Of a DNA stretch of 43,128 nucleotides, positions 32,243 to 41,020 are shown piece by piece. A model generated the notes under the pieces. The model saw only the letters and a list, made by a program, of their open reading frames with translations, made no database searches and was not told where the DNA came from. The translations under genes and the position numbers were made by a program. Numbering within the stretch: the first letter of the stretch is position 1; the number at the start of each line of letters is the position of its first letter. The stretch comes from Clostridia bacterium (GTDB taxonomy: Bacteria > Bacillota > Clostridia > Christensenellales > UBA1242): the NCBI GenBank assembly GCA_900768425.1, contig CAAGCR010000013.1:1-43128 (forward strand), written 5' to 3'.

Positions 32243-33365
32243 AGTTATAGGTATGTTGCTTGTTATTTGTTTTCTTGTATGTACATTTGTCCATAAATTT
32301 TCGAAAAACAAGTGTATAATCAGTGCAGATTCTCATTTTAAAGCAATGTGTGTAATTGAATGTGATAGTGCAAGAAAATTATATAAAAAAGATGAAACTT
32401 TAAAATTGCCTATGGCTTCAACAACTAAAATTGTTACAGCGTTAACAGTTTTAAATAATTGCAGTGACTTAGATAGGGAGTTTGAGGTTGATAATAGGGC
32501 TATTGGCATATCTGGTACAAGTATTTATTTAAAACAAGGGGAAATAATGACTGTAAGGGAACTTTTGTATGGAATGATGTTACCTTCAGGCAATGATGCA
32601 GCAATGGCACTTGCGTATCATATTTCCGCAGATATTCCTTCATTTTGCAAATTAATGAAACAAACAGTCGAAAAGTGTGGTGCATATAATTCAAGTTTTG
32701 ATAATCCACATGGCTTAGATAGTATCAGTCATTATACAACTGCCTACGATTTAGCTTTGATTACCGCAAAAGCATTAGAAAATGAAACATTTAAAGAGAT
32801 TGTTACAACAAAAGCAACAAGAATTCGTGGTGCTAGTGAGGGAACATATAGATATTTAAAGAATAAAAATCGCTTATTGAACACTTTAAATGGCTGTATA
32901 GGTGTTAAAACTGGCTTTACAAACGATGCTGGCAGATGTCTTGTTAGTGCTTGTGAACGAGATGGTTTTAGAACAGTGTGTGTTGTTTTAAATTGTGGTC
33001 CTATGTTTGAGGAAAGTGAGTCGTACCTAAATATGGTATATAAAGAATACGAAAAGATTACTCTTTTGCCTAGTTATAAAATAATAAGACAAATTTCTGT
33101 TGAACAAGGTAAAAAAGATTTTGTAAAAACATTTAGCAAAAAGGCTTTTACTTATCCTTTAACAAAGGATGAGCTTTCGCGTATTATAATTAAATATAAC
33201 TTACCGAATAGTTTAAATGCTCCAGTTTTAAAAGATGAAATAATTGGCAATGTTGAAATATATTTGGATAATTGCTTGCTATTTTCTGAAAAAATATATA
33301 CTATGGATAATGTAAAAAAAGTAGGAGTATGGAGTAGTATTCAAGATTTACTATCCGATTGGTAA
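32226..33365 (+). CDS. dacB: D-alanyl-D-alanine carboxypeptidase, DacB-like
   Basis: The 379-residue protein has a signal anchor (~5-22) and the serine carboxypeptidase motifs STTK (SxxK), SGND (SxN) and KTGFT (KTG). Its place after ytfJ and before rluB is that of the sporulation dacB of Firmicutes, involved in cortex peptidoglycan. spmA and spmB, which often follow, are absent. ATG at 32226 follows GAGG by six bases. It is the second such enzyme in the window and differs from DacF. Confidence 0.9.
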   Translation: MKKTFKVIGMLLVICFLVCTFVHKFSKNKCIISADSHFKAMCVIECDSARKLYKKDETLKLPMASTTKIVTALTVLNNCSDLDREFEVDNRAIGISGTSIYLKQGEIMTVRELLYGMMLPSGNDAAMALAYHISADIPSFCKLMKQTVEKCGAYNSSFDNPHGLDSISHYTTAYDLALITAKALENETFKEIVTTKATRIRGASEGTYRYLKNKNRLLNTLNGCIGVKTGFTNDAGRCLVSACERDGFRTVCVVLNCGPMFEESESYLNMVYKEYEKITLLPSYKIIRQISVEQGKKDFVKTFSKKAFTYPLTKDELSRIIIKYNLPNSLNAPVLKDEIIGNVEIYLDNCLLFSEKIYTMDNVKKVGVWSSIQDLLSDW

Positions 33366-33366
33366 T

Positions 33367-34077
33367 ATGCGAATTAACAAATATCTAGCACTTTGCGGTG
33401 TTGGATCAAGAAGAAAAGTGGAAGAATATATTTTAAACGGAGATGTTAAGGTTAATGGTAAAGTTGTTACCTTATTATCTACAGATATTAACCCAAAAAG
33501 TGATAAGGTTTCATATCTAGAAAGAGATGTAGCCTTGCCAATGCGTTATGTATATTATAAGTTTAATAAGCCTAAGGGCTATATTTGTTCCGCCAAAGAT
33601 GAAAAAGGTAGAAAAACTATATACGATTTAGTTAAAGTAGATAATCGTATTTTTTCTGTTGGTAGGTTAGATTATAACAGTGAAGGTTTGTTGCTTTTAA
33701 CAAATGATGGTGATTTTGCTAATAAACTAACGCATCCAACAAATCATATTGATAAGGAATATGTTGTAACCATTGAGGGCGAGATAACAGAAGGTGAACT
33801 TGCCGTATTACGTGCCGGTGTTGTTGAGAATGGAAAAAGAATGCCTAGTGCAAAAGTTAAATTACTTGGTTATCAAAATAAATTATCACGACTTTCTGTA
33901 ATTATAGATGAAGGACAAAACAGACAAATTAGACGTATGTTTGAAGCAATTGGAAAGAATATTGTTTTATTAAAACGTGTTGCGATAGGTGGCTTAAGGT
34001 TAGGCGGACTAGAAAGAGGAAAATATAGACCGCTTACAGATAAAGAGTTATATAGCATATTTGGAGTAAAAAAATGA
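33367..34077 (+). CDS. rluB: Pseudouridine synthase, RsuA/RluB family
   Basis: The enzyme makes pseudouridine in rRNA. The 236-residue protein has an N-terminal S4 RNA-binding domain (RINKYLALCGVGSRRKVEE), the catalytic motif GRLDYNSEGLLLLTNDG with its Asp, and the EGQNRQIRRMFEAIG motif at the end. Clostridial genes at this place are usually named rluB. It starts two bases after dacB and overlaps the next gene by four. Confidence 0.92.
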   Translation: MRINKYLALCGVGSRRKVEEYILNGDVKVNGKVVTLLSTDINPKSDKVSYLERDVALPMRYVYYKFNKPKGYICSAKDEKGRKTIYDLVKVDNRIFSVGRLDYNSEGLLLLTNDGDFANKLTHPTNHIDKEYVVTIEGEITEGELAVLRAGVVENGKRMPSAKVKLLGYQNKLSRLSVIIDEGQNRQIRRMFEAIGKNIVLLKRVAIGGLRLGGLERGKYRPLTDKELYSIFGVKK

Positions 34078-35285
34078 GAGTAGCGGTTATTGGTGGTGGT
34101 GCGAGCGGAATGATGGCTGCTGGTGTTTGTGCTAAAAAAGGACACAGTGTTGACTTGTTTGAAGCAAATGAAAAGCTAGGTAAAAAAATATATATAACCG
34201 GTAAAGGTAGATGTAATGTTACAAATGCTTCAAACAAAGATGAAATTTTGAATAATATAGTTAATAATTCAAAATTTTTATATAGTGCATTAAATGCTTT
34301 TGATAGTTTTTCAACTATCAATTTTTTTGAAAAAATGGGTGTTCCTATTAAAATTGAAAGGGGAAATAGAGCATTCCCGGTTTCGGATAAATCAAGTGAT
34401 ATAATTAAAGCATTAACTAATTTTGATATTAAAAACAATGTGAATATTCTGTTAAATCACAAGGTTATAAATATAAATAAAAATAATGATAAATTTGACA
34501 TATATACAACATTTGGTATGTATAATAGTTATGATAGTGTTATATGTTGTACTGGTGGTATTACTTATTCTGCAACTGGAAGCAAAGGTGATGGCTATAA
34601 ATTTGCTAAAAATTTTGGACATAATATTATAGAAGTTAAACCGGCGCTTGTTCCTATTTTGTTAAAAGATAGCTACATAAAAAGTATAGAAGGTTTAAGT
34701 TTAAAAAATGTTAAATTGATTGCAATTAAGAATGGAAAAATTTTTAAAGAACTTTTTGGTGAAATGTTATTTACATCAAATGGTATTAGTGGACCTATTG
34801 CATTATCTATGAGTTCTTATATAAATAGACAAAGTGATATTTCATTAAAAATTGATTTTAAACCGGCATTAACAAATGAACAACTATATAATAGGTTAAT
34901 GAGAGATATTGAGTCAAATAGAGAAATGCAAACATCGACATTAATTAGCGGTTTGCTTCCTAAAGCTCTTGTAGAACCATTTTTACAAAAATGTAATATT
35001 GACAAATGCAAGAGAGTAAAAAGTCTAATTGCAAAAGAAATTGATAATATTGTTAATACATTAAAAAATTATGACCTATTATATAATAGTGTAGATAAAT
35101 TAGATTTCGGAATTATAACTAGTGGTGGAGTTGATGTTCGTGAAGTAAATCCAAAAACAATGGAAAGTAAACTTGTTAATGGTCTATATTTTGCCGGTGA
35201 AGTGTTAGATATTGATGCTCTAACAGGTGGATTTAATTTGCAAATAGCTTTTGCAACAGGATATTTGGCTGGTATAAATATATAA
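34074..35285 (+). CDS. HI0933/BaiN-family flavoprotein
   Basis: The 403-residue protein has an N-terminal FAD-binding Rossmann motif (VIGGGASGMMAAG), then GKKIYITGKGRCNVTN, a second nucleotide motif (CCTGGITYSATGSKGDG) and a C-terminal FAD segment (GLYFAGEVLDIDALTGGFNLQIAFATG, cited by its key words GEVLD and GGFN). These are the hallmarks of the HI0933/YtfP/BaiN family, with a proposed but poorly known reductase role. It overlaps rluB by four bases (ATGA). Confidence 0.9.
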   Translation: MRVAVIGGGASGMMAAGVCAKKGHSVDLFEANEKLGKKIYITGKGRCNVTNASNKDEILNNIVNNSKFLYSALNAFDSFSTINFFEKMGVPIKIERGNRAFPVSDKSSDIIKALTNFDIKNNVNILLNHKVININKNNDKFDIYTTFGMYNSYDSVICCTGGITYSATGSKGDGYKFAKNFGHNIIEVKPALVPILLKDSYIKSIEGLSLKNVKLIAIKNGKIFKELFGEMLFTSNGISGPIALSMSSYINRQSDISLKIDFKPALTNEQLYNRLMRDIESNREMQTSTLISGLLPKALVEPFLQKCNIDKCKRVKSLIAKEIDNIVNTLKNYDLLYNSVDKLDFGIITSGGVDVREVNPKTMESKLVNGLYFAGEVLDIDALTGGFNLQIAFATGYLAGINI

Positions 35286-35356
35286 TTTGGTAAATTTGTT
35301 TTACATTTTATTTTGTTTTTGATATGATTACTTTTGGAATTATAAGGAGAAATTTG

Positions 35357-35608
35357 ATGATAGAATTTATTTTTGATACCCAATTATTAATTGATGGTAA
35401 AAATTTAGACGATGAAAAAATAAGAGATTATTTTATTCAAAATTTTAAAGGAGATTGCTTGATTTGTGTTGGTGATAGTGAATTAATTAAAATCCATTTC
35501 CATACAAATGAGCCTTGGAAAGTTCTTGAATATTGTGCATCTCTTGGCGAAATAAGTGACATAGTTGTTGAAAATATGGATAGACAAGCTCGTGGTTTAA
35601 AGGGCTAA
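35357..35608 (+). CDS. Small protein made of the FakA/YloV middle domain
   Basis: The 83-residue protein aligns with the middle domain of fatty acid kinase subunit FakA (YloV): the pattern GDSELIKIHFHTNEPWKVLEY, followed by LGEISDIVVENM, corresponds to the FakA stretch with HVHTNDPG and IENMREQ. Neither the DhaL kinase domain nor a DegV-like part is present. ATG at 35357 follows AAGGAGA by six bases. It could be an independent accessory or the remnant of a longer gene; it is intact with its own ribosome binding site, 13 bases before cmk. Confidence 0.7.
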   Translation: MIEFIFDTQLLIDGKNLDDEKIRDYFIQNFKGDCLICVGDSELIKIHFHTNEPWKVLEYCASLGEISDIVVENMDRQARGLKG

Positions 35609-35620
35609 AAGGATATATTT

Positions 35621-36274
35621 ATGATTATTGCGTTAGATGGGCAATCTGGTACAGGAAAGAGTACATTATCTAAACTTGTTGCTAAAAAACTAGGTTTTAA
35701 GTATTTGAATACAGGAATGATTTATAGAGCAATTACCTATTATTTTGTAAAAAACAATATTTTACCAAATGATATAAATGAGATAACAAATGCTTTAAGC
35801 AATATAAACATTTACATAAAATTTGATAATGATAATCAAATGGTTTATGTAGATAACCAAGACATAACACCTTATGTTTCATCACAAGAAGTACAACGCA
35901 ATGTTTCTTTGTATTCTCAAATATTTAGTATTAGAGAAAAGATTACCGAAATTCAAAGAGTTTTTGCTCAAAACAATAATATAGTGGTGGAAGGTAGAGA
36001 TATAGGAACTCACGTTTTTCCTAATGCTGACTATAAGTTTTTTGTTACTTGCAATATTGAGATAAGAGCAAAAAGGCGTTTAGATGATTTGGTTAAATCT
36101 GGTCAAAATATAACATTAGATGAAGTGGTAAACTCTCTAAAAAATAGAGATTATATTGATACTACAAGAGAGTTTAGTCCTTTAAAGCGTGCAGATGATG
36201 CTATTGATATTGACACATCTAATTCAACAATAGATGAAAGTGTAAACGAGATTATAGGATACATTAGGAGATAA
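35621..36274 (+). CDS. cmk: Cytidylate kinase
   Basis: Cmk phosphorylates CMP and dCMP. The 217-residue protein begins with the P-loop GQSGTGKSTLSK, has the NTGMIYRAITY base-binding motif, VVEGRDIGTHVFPNA and the LID region KRADDAIDIDTS. Length and motifs are standard. AAGG precedes the ATG. cmk-plsC-(ispH)-rpsA is the clostridial order; ispH is absent. Confidence 0.96.
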   Translation: MIIALDGQSGTGKSTLSKLVAKKLGFKYLNTGMIYRAITYYFVKNNILPNDINEITNALSNINIYIKFDNDNQMVYVDNQDITPYVSSQEVQRNVSLYSQIFSIREKITEIQRVFAQNNNIVVEGRDIGTHVFPNADYKFFVTCNIEIRAKRRLDDLVKSGQNITLDEVVNSLKNRDYIDTTREFSPLKRADDAIDIDTSNSTIDESVNEIIGYIRR

Positions 36275-36277
36275 CAA

Positions 36278-36856
36278 GTGTTATATTGGTTTATTAAAAT
36301 ATTATTGTTTATTCCTTTTAGTATAATGTTTCCTTGCAGAATCATTGGTAAAAAAAGAATACCAAAAGGAAGATGTATTATAATTTGTAATCATAGAAGC
36401 AATATTGACTATATTTATTTGTGGAATAAAATTTGGCGTAAACAATATGTCTTGGCCAAAAAAGAGTTGTTTAAAGGAAAATTAGTTAGTTGGTTCTTTA
36501 CTAAAATGGGCGGAATTCCTGTTGATAGAGAAAGTATAGACTTGTCAGTTATAAAAAATAGTCTTACTGCTTTAAAAAAGGATAAAATTTTGACAATTTT
36601 TCCCGAAGCCACACGCAATAAAACATCGCAAGATTTGTTAGAGTTTAAGGCCGGTGCAAGCGTATTTTCTATAAAGGCGAATGCACCTATTGTCCCTATT
36701 TATATTCAAAAGCGACCACATTTTTTAGGTTTTAACAGAATTGTTGTAGGTGAACCTATATTTTTTGATGATAGTTATAAGGGAACAGAAGGAACAGAAA
36801 GGGCAAACGAAGTTTTGCGTGAAAAAATGTTAGAATTGAAAGATAGAAAAAAATAA
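36278..36856 (+). CDS. plsC: 1-acyl-sn-glycerol-3-phosphate acyltransferase
   Basis: PlsC adds the second acyl chain to make phosphatidic acid. The 192-residue protein has an N-terminal membrane helix, the catalytic CNHRSNIDYIY (HX4D) motif, GGIPVDR and FPEATRN. All catalytic residues are present. GTG start at 36278, seven bases after AGGAG and three after the cmk stop. It is followed by the S1 gene after 11 bases. Confidence 0.94.
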   Translation: MLYWFIKILLFIPFSIMFPCRIIGKKRIPKGRCIIICNHRSNIDYIYLWNKIWRKQYVLAKKELFKGKLVSWFFTKMGGIPVDRESIDLSVIKNSLTALKKDKILTIFPEATRNKTSQDLLEFKAGASVFSIKANAPIVPIYIQKRPHFLGFNRIVVGEPIFFDDSYKGTEGTERANEVLREKMLELKDRKK

Positions 36857-36867
36857 ACGGAGATATT

Positions 36868-37911
36868 ATGGAAGAGAATGTAAAATTTGACTTAAATGCA
36901 ATAGAGCAAACACTAGCGAACTATAAAAAAGACAATATTTACGATGGTGTAGTCGTTGCATTAAGAGAAGATGGTGTTGTTTTTAACATTGGTGGAAAGT
37001 CAGATGCTTTTATAAATAAAGATGACTTTAAAAATTTTGATAATGTAAAAATAGGTGATAGATTTAAAGTTTTGGTTTTAGGCACAAAAACAGAAGATGG
37101 TATGATTGAAGTGTCTAAATCGGAAGCAGAAGAAATTATAACCGGTTCATTAAAAGCTGAAAGTTTAAAGGTTGGTTCAACTTTCACCTTTGTTGTAAAT
37201 AGTTTTAACGATGATGGTTTGCATAGTCGTCTTGGTGCATATAAAGTGTTTATTCCAAAGGACCAAGTTGATATTAAAGTACATCATTTAGGATATTATA
37301 AATCTAAACAGTTAGAAGCAATAGTTTTAGAGATTAATTCAGATAAAAAAGAAATCATTGCATCTGTAAAAATGTTAAAAGAACAAATCAAAGAAAATGC
37401 TGAAAATCTATTTTGGAGTGCCGCTTTTGTTGGTAAAAAAGTTACTGGTAAAATTGTAAAGATTATGCCATATGGTGCTTTTGTTGACATAAACGGTGTA
37501 GATGCTTTCTTGCATATAAGTGATATTAGTTATAGAAGAATATCCAAACCAGAAGAAGTTATAGAACTTGGCAAAGAATATGAATTTAGAATTACTAAAT
37601 TAGATAAAGAGAATAAAAAAGTATCAGTTGGTTTAAAACAAAATAACGAAGACCCAAGAATTACAGCAATAAAAAATCTTAAATTTAGTGAAATTTATGA
37701 TGGTGAAGTAATTAAAATTCTTCCTTTTGGAGCAATAATTAGATTAGATAATGGTGCAGAAGGCTTACTTCATGTATCTGATGCAACACAAAAGAATGAT
37801 AAAAGAATCTATGAAATAGTAAAACTTGGCGACAAGGTAAAAGTTGGTGTAAAATCAATTTCAGAAGATAATACAAAAGTTAATTTCTGTATGTATAATA
37901 TGCAAGCATAA
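36868..37911 (+). CDS. rpsA: S1 RNA-binding domain protein (RpsA-like)
   Basis: The 347-residue protein has four S1 domains (~20-85, ~100-170, ~190-260, ~270-345). The third contains KIVKIMPYGAFVDINGVDAFLHIS and the fourth IKILPFGAIIRLDNGAEGLLHVS (each quoted in part here), the classic S1 signature. Firmicute S1 proteins at this locus are shorter than the six-domain form. It is the last gene of the cmk-plsC-rpsA run, and a small hairpin follows. Confidence 0.9.
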   Translation: MEENVKFDLNAIEQTLANYKKDNIYDGVVVALREDGVVFNIGGKSDAFINKDDFKNFDNVKIGDRFKVLVLGTKTEDGMIEVSKSEAEEIITGSLKAESLKVGSTFTFVVNSFNDDGLHSRLGAYKVFIPKDQVDIKVHHLGYYKSKQLEAIVLEINSDKKEIIASVKMLKEQIKENAENLFWSAAFVGKKVTGKIVKIMPYGAFVDINGVDAFLHISDISYRRISKPEEVIELGKEYEFRITKLDKENKKVSVGLKQNNEDPRITAIKNLKFSEIYDGEVIKILPFGAIIRLDNGAEGLLHVSDATQKNDKRIYEIVKLGDKVKVGVKSISEDNTKVNFCMYNMQA

Positions 37912-37924
37912 ATAAAAACTGTAA

Positions 37925-37948
37925 GGTGTCTTTTTCGGACACCATTTT
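37925..37948 (+). terminator. Hairpin between rpsA and tRNA-Thr
   Basis: GGTGTC (37925-37930) pairs with GACACC (37938-37943) and is followed by ATTTT before the tRNA starts at 37949. It may be a weak terminator or a processing signal. Confidence 0.55.
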
Positions 37949-38024
37949 GCTACTGTGGCTCAGTTGGTAGAGCAGCGCATTCGTAATGCGCGGGTCGGCG
38001 GTTCAAGCCCGCCCAGTAGCTCCA
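37949..38024 (+). tRNA. trnT: tRNA-Thr (anticodon CGT)
   Basis: A full cloverleaf is visible: acceptor GCTACTG (37949-37955) with CAGTAGC (38014-38020), a D arm with GCTCAGTTGGTAGAGC, anticodon stem GCGCA/TGCGC with loop TTCGTAA (anticodon CGT, read as Thr ACG), and the T loop GGTTCAAGCC. CCA is encoded. 76 bases. Confidence 0.95.
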
Positions 38025-38033
38025 AATATTAAT

Positions 38034-38055
38034 AAAGCCCGTTGTGGCTTTTTTT
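38034..38055 (+). terminator. Terminator after tRNA-Thr
   Basis: AAAGCC (38034-38039) pairs with GGCTTT (38046-38051), loop CGTTGT, followed by a T-run to 38055. Confidence 0.8.
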
Positions 38056-38113
38056 ATACTTTTTTGTCAGAAAATAAAAATATGGCAAATACTATTTTTG
38101 ATATTTCAAAATC

Positions 38114-38140
38114 CAAATATGACAAAATATGGCATATTTG
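38114..38140. promoter_or_regulatory. Inverted repeat, possible operator, upstream of the GNAT gene
   Basis: CAAATATG (38114-38121) is the exact reverse complement of CATATTTG (38133-38140), with an 11-base spacer. It ends seven bases before the -35 of the GNAT promoter. A dimeric regulator could bind it. Confidence 0.4.
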
Positions 38141-38146
38141 AATATG

Positions 38147-38175
38147 TTGCAAAAATAAACTTTAAAATGTATACT
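38147..38175 (+). promoter_or_regulatory. Sigma-A promoter of the GNAT gene
   Basis: TTGCAA (38147-38152), 17 bases and TATACT (38170-38175). The -10 ends seven bases before the ATG at 38183, so the mRNA should begin at or next to the start codon. Confidence 0.65.
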
Positions 38176-38182
38176 TAAAATT

Positions 38183-38665
38183 ATGGAAATATATGAATTA
38201 GATAACCAATATGATGAAAATGTAAAAGATTTACTAGTAGACTTACAAAAATATGTAATATCTATTGATAAGTATAATTTAAACATTATATCCAGCGATT
38301 ATAGAGATAAATATTTTCAATATATGCTTAATGATTGCACACAAGGTGAAGGAAAGGTATTTGTCGCCATAGAAAATGACTTATGTCTTGGTATGATTGC
38401 AGGGTATGTTCAAAAGTATGGTAATAGAGATAAACTAGACTATCTCTGTCCTAAAAAAGGAATCGTAAGCGAACTTATAGTTAGCGCTAATGCTAGAAAC
38501 AAGGGCGTTGGCAATAAACTTTTAAGTAAAATGGAAAATTATTTTAAGTCTATTAATTGCGAATATATACAGTTGGATGTATTTGCGTACAACTCAAATG
38601 CCATTAGTTTTTATAACAAGAACGGCTATGAAAACAGAATGATAACTATGTTTAAAAAGGTATAA
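38183..38665 (+). CDS. GNAT-family acetyltransferase
   Basis: The 160-residue protein has the GNAT core: a VAIENDLCLGMIAGY strand pair, SELIVSANARNKGVGNKLLS (acetyl-CoA-binding motif A, NKGVG), and an AYNSNAISFYNKNGYE motif B segment with the catalytic-type Tyr. The acetylated substrate cannot be told. There is no ribosome binding site, which with the promoter position suggests a leaderless mRNA. Confidence 0.88.
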   Translation: MEIYELDNQYDENVKDLLVDLQKYVISIDKYNLNIISSDYRDKYFQYMLNDCTQGEGKVFVAIENDLCLGMIAGYVQKYGNRDKLDYLCPKKGIVSELIVSANARNKGVGNKLLSKMENYFKSINCEYIQLDVFAYNSNAISFYNKNGYENRMITMFKKV

Positions 38666-38755
38666 TAATATTTTATATAGAATGTTTTTATTTAAAAAGC
38701 AATCAACTATTTTTTATAGTGAGTTTATTAAATACTGAATATTTGTCAACAAAAC

Positions 38756-38783
38756 TTGACTTTTGTAAATTTATTGTTATACT
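38756..38783 (+). promoter_or_regulatory. Sigma-A promoter of the antiporter-mgtC pair
   Basis: TTGACT (38756-38761), a 16-base spacer and TATACT (38778-38783) match well; the start should be near 38790, giving a ~37-base leader with an AAAGGAGG ribosome binding site. Confidence 0.7.
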
Positions 38784-38826
38784 TAACATACATTAATTAA
38801 ATGTGAATATATAAAAGGAGGGTTTA

Positions 38827-40284
38827 ATGACTTGGTTTGTTGATAAATTAAGCAATACATCTACTATAACACAAGTAATTGTTTCGGTATCGTTAATTAT
38901 GTCTGTTGGCTTTTTAATGACAAGATTGACAAAACTGGCAAAACTTCCAAATGTTACTGGTTATATTTTAGCGGGAATATTGATTGGACCATATTGTTTG
39001 AATTTGATACCGCAAAATATAATAAGTGGTATGGGCTTTATTTCCGATATTGCTTTGGCTTTTATTGCATTTAGTGTTGGAGAGTTTTTTAAGTTTGATA
39101 GTTTAAAGAAAAGTGGTCTTAAAATAATTGTATTAACAATTTTTGAAGCATTGATGGCTTCAATAGTAGTATTTATTGTTATGTACTTTGTTTTAGGTTT
39201 AAGTTTACCTTTTTCTATTGTACTTGCAGCCTTGGCTTCGGCAACAGCACCGGCATCAACAATTATGACAATTAGGCAAACAAAAGCAAAGGGAGATTTT
39301 GTTGACACACTTTTGCAAGTTGTTGCCTTAGATGATGTTGTAAGTTTAATTGCATATAGTGTTGCAATTTCCGTTGCTTTGGCTTCAGTAAGTGGTGCAG
39401 GTGGGTTTAGTTTTAATGTTGTTGTTTTACCTATACTAAAAAATCTTTTAATGTTAGTAATAGGTGCTGCAATGGGATACTTATTAAAACTATTAATGCA
39501 AGTAAAACATGGTTCTGATAACAGATTAATTATAGTTATAAGTGTTCTACTATTATTCTGTGGTATAAGTTCTTTATTTGATGTGTCACCACTTTTAGGA
39601 TGTATGATAATTGGCACAGTTTACATAAATCTAACTAAAGATGAAAAATTATTCTTGCAAGTAAACTATTTTAGCCCACCAATTTTGCTTATGTTTTTTG
39701 TAGTGTCCGGTTTAAGTTTTAACCTATCTGCGTTATTTTCCGGTGAGAGTATAATAGGTTCAATTCCACTTTGGGCAATAGGTGTTATATATTTCTTCGT
39801 CAGAATAATAGGCAAATATCTTGGTGCATACTTAGGTTGTTTAACTATAAAGAAACCCAGAGAAGTGCGTAATTATTTAGGATTAGCACTTATACCACAA
39901 GCTGGTGTTGCAATCGGTTTGGCTGCGCTTGGTGCTAGAACATTAGGCGGTGATGTAGGAAGTGCTTTACAGACTATTATCTTGGCATCTAGTGTGTTAT
40001 ATGAACTTGTTGGCCCTGTTTGTGCTAAACTATCTTTGTATTTGTCAAAGTCATATTCAACAAAAATTGAAGATGTTGTGCCTGTGGAAGAAGTGACTCC
40101 ACAAGGTCAAAAGAAATCTCAAGTAGATTTATTGATAGAACGCATACATGAGATAGAGCGACAAAATGCAACAGAGCCGACTGTATCTCAAGAAGAACAA
40201 GCCTTTACTGAGGCTAGTGAAGAAGCCTTAGAGGCATTATATAACGATATACGCAAACAGCGTAATCGCAGAGGAAGATTTTAA
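38827..40284 (+). CDS. Cation:proton antiporter, CPA2 family (Kef/NapA-like)
   Basis: The 485-residue protein has about 12 membrane helices over residues ~12-410 and a soluble Glu/Gln-rich tail (~415-485). CPA2 features are the LPNVTGYILAGILIGP segment near the N-terminus and ALASATAPASTIMT plus VVALDDVVSLIAY in the middle; the Asp pair in LDD could be the ion-binding site. The tail is not a full TrkA-N domain. The ion (Na+ or K+) is unknown. It stands 18 bases before the MgtC-family gene. Confidence 0.88.
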   Translation: MTWFVDKLSNTSTITQVIVSVSLIMSVGFLMTRLTKLAKLPNVTGYILAGILIGPYCLNLIPQNIISGMGFISDIALAFIAFSVGEFFKFDSLKKSGLKIIVLTIFEALMASIVVFIVMYFVLGLSLPFSIVLAALASATAPASTIMTIRQTKAKGDFVDTLLQVVALDDVVSLIAYSVAISVALASVSGAGGFSFNVVVLPILKNLLMLVIGAAMGYLLKLLMQVKHGSDNRLIIVISVLLLFCGISSLFDVSPLLGCMIIGTVYINLTKDEKLFLQVNYFSPPILLMFFVVSGLSFNLSALFSGESIIGSIPLWAIGVIYFFVRIIGKYLGAYLGCLTIKKPREVRNYLGLALIPQAGVAIGLAALGARTLGGDVGSALQTIILASSVLYELVGPVCAKLSLYLSKSYSTKIEDVVPVEEVTPQGQKKSQVDLLIERIHEIERQNATEPTVSQEEQAFTEASEEALEALYNDIRKQRNRRGRF

Positions 40285-40301
40285 TAAAGGAGTAATAAAA
40301 A

Positions 40302-41018
40302 ATGATAGATCCAATAGCAAAATTATTAGGTAGTTGGTCTGCATCAATTACAATAGGAGCAATATGTTTAAGGTTAGGATTAACCTTGGTTTTCTCAGCA
40401 ATACTAGGCTGTGAAAGAGCGAGCAAAAGACACTCTGCTGGTCTTAGAACATTTATGGTGGTGGCACTTGCATCAACTCTTGCAGGAATGATTGATATGT
40501 TTTTGATTGAATCATATGCTTTAACTGTATCTCTAATTTCAGTCGGTGTGGTTATAGCCGTTGCTTCGCTTAGTAACAATTCAGTTTTATTTTCATCAAA
40601 AAATCAAATTAAAGGTCTAACAACATCTGTTAGTTTATGGGCTTGTGGAATAATTGGCTTATGCTTTGGCGTAGGTTTTTACACAATCGGTTTAATTGGT
40701 TTTATTGTTCTTCTTTGCAGTTTGTCATTGTTCCCAAGAATTGAACTATATTTGAAAAATCGTTCTAACCATTTTGAAATTCACTTGGAATTAGATAATA
40801 AAAATAATTTACCAAGATTTATGAATACAATAAGAGAATTAGGACTTAGAATTGATGATATAGAATTAAATTCCGCATATCTTAATTCAGGATTAAGTGT
40901 GTATACAGTATCGTTGACAGTTGTTAGTCCGGAATTAAAGAAATACAAAACACACACAGAAATTATTGCAGCAATTAATTCTTTGGAATATGTTAGTCAT
41001 ATAGAAGAAATGAGATAA
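40302..41018 (+). CDS. MgtC/SapB family membrane protein
   Basis: The 238-residue protein has about five membrane helices in its first 145 residues, with LGCERASKRHSAGLRTF (the MgtC signature ERxxxxxxAGLRT), VASLSNNS and TSVSLWACGIIGLCFGVG. The C-terminal ~85 residues are soluble and look like the ACT-like domain of MgtC. Family members are tied to magnesium-limited growth. AAAGGAG precedes the ATG. It ends next to a two-way terminator shared with sigF. Confidence 0.9.
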   Translation: MIDPIAKLLGSWSASITIGAICLRLGLTLVFSAILGCERASKRHSAGLRTFMVVALASTLAGMIDMFLIESYALTVSLISVGVVIAVASLSNNSVLFSSKNQIKGLTTSVSLWACGIIGLCFGVGFYTIGLIGFIVLLCSLSLFPRIELYLKNRSNHFEIHLELDNKNNLPRFMNTIRELGLRIDDIELNSAYLNSGLSVYTVSLTVVSPELKKYKTHTEIIAAINSLEYVSHIEEMR

Positions 41019-41020
41019 AA

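Noticed and set aside
38961..39617. A long open frame on the minus strand inside the antiporter gene
   Set aside because: It is antisense to a membrane protein gene with clear family motifs, has no ribosome binding site and a repetitive Ile/Thr/Lys composition typical of a shadow frame.
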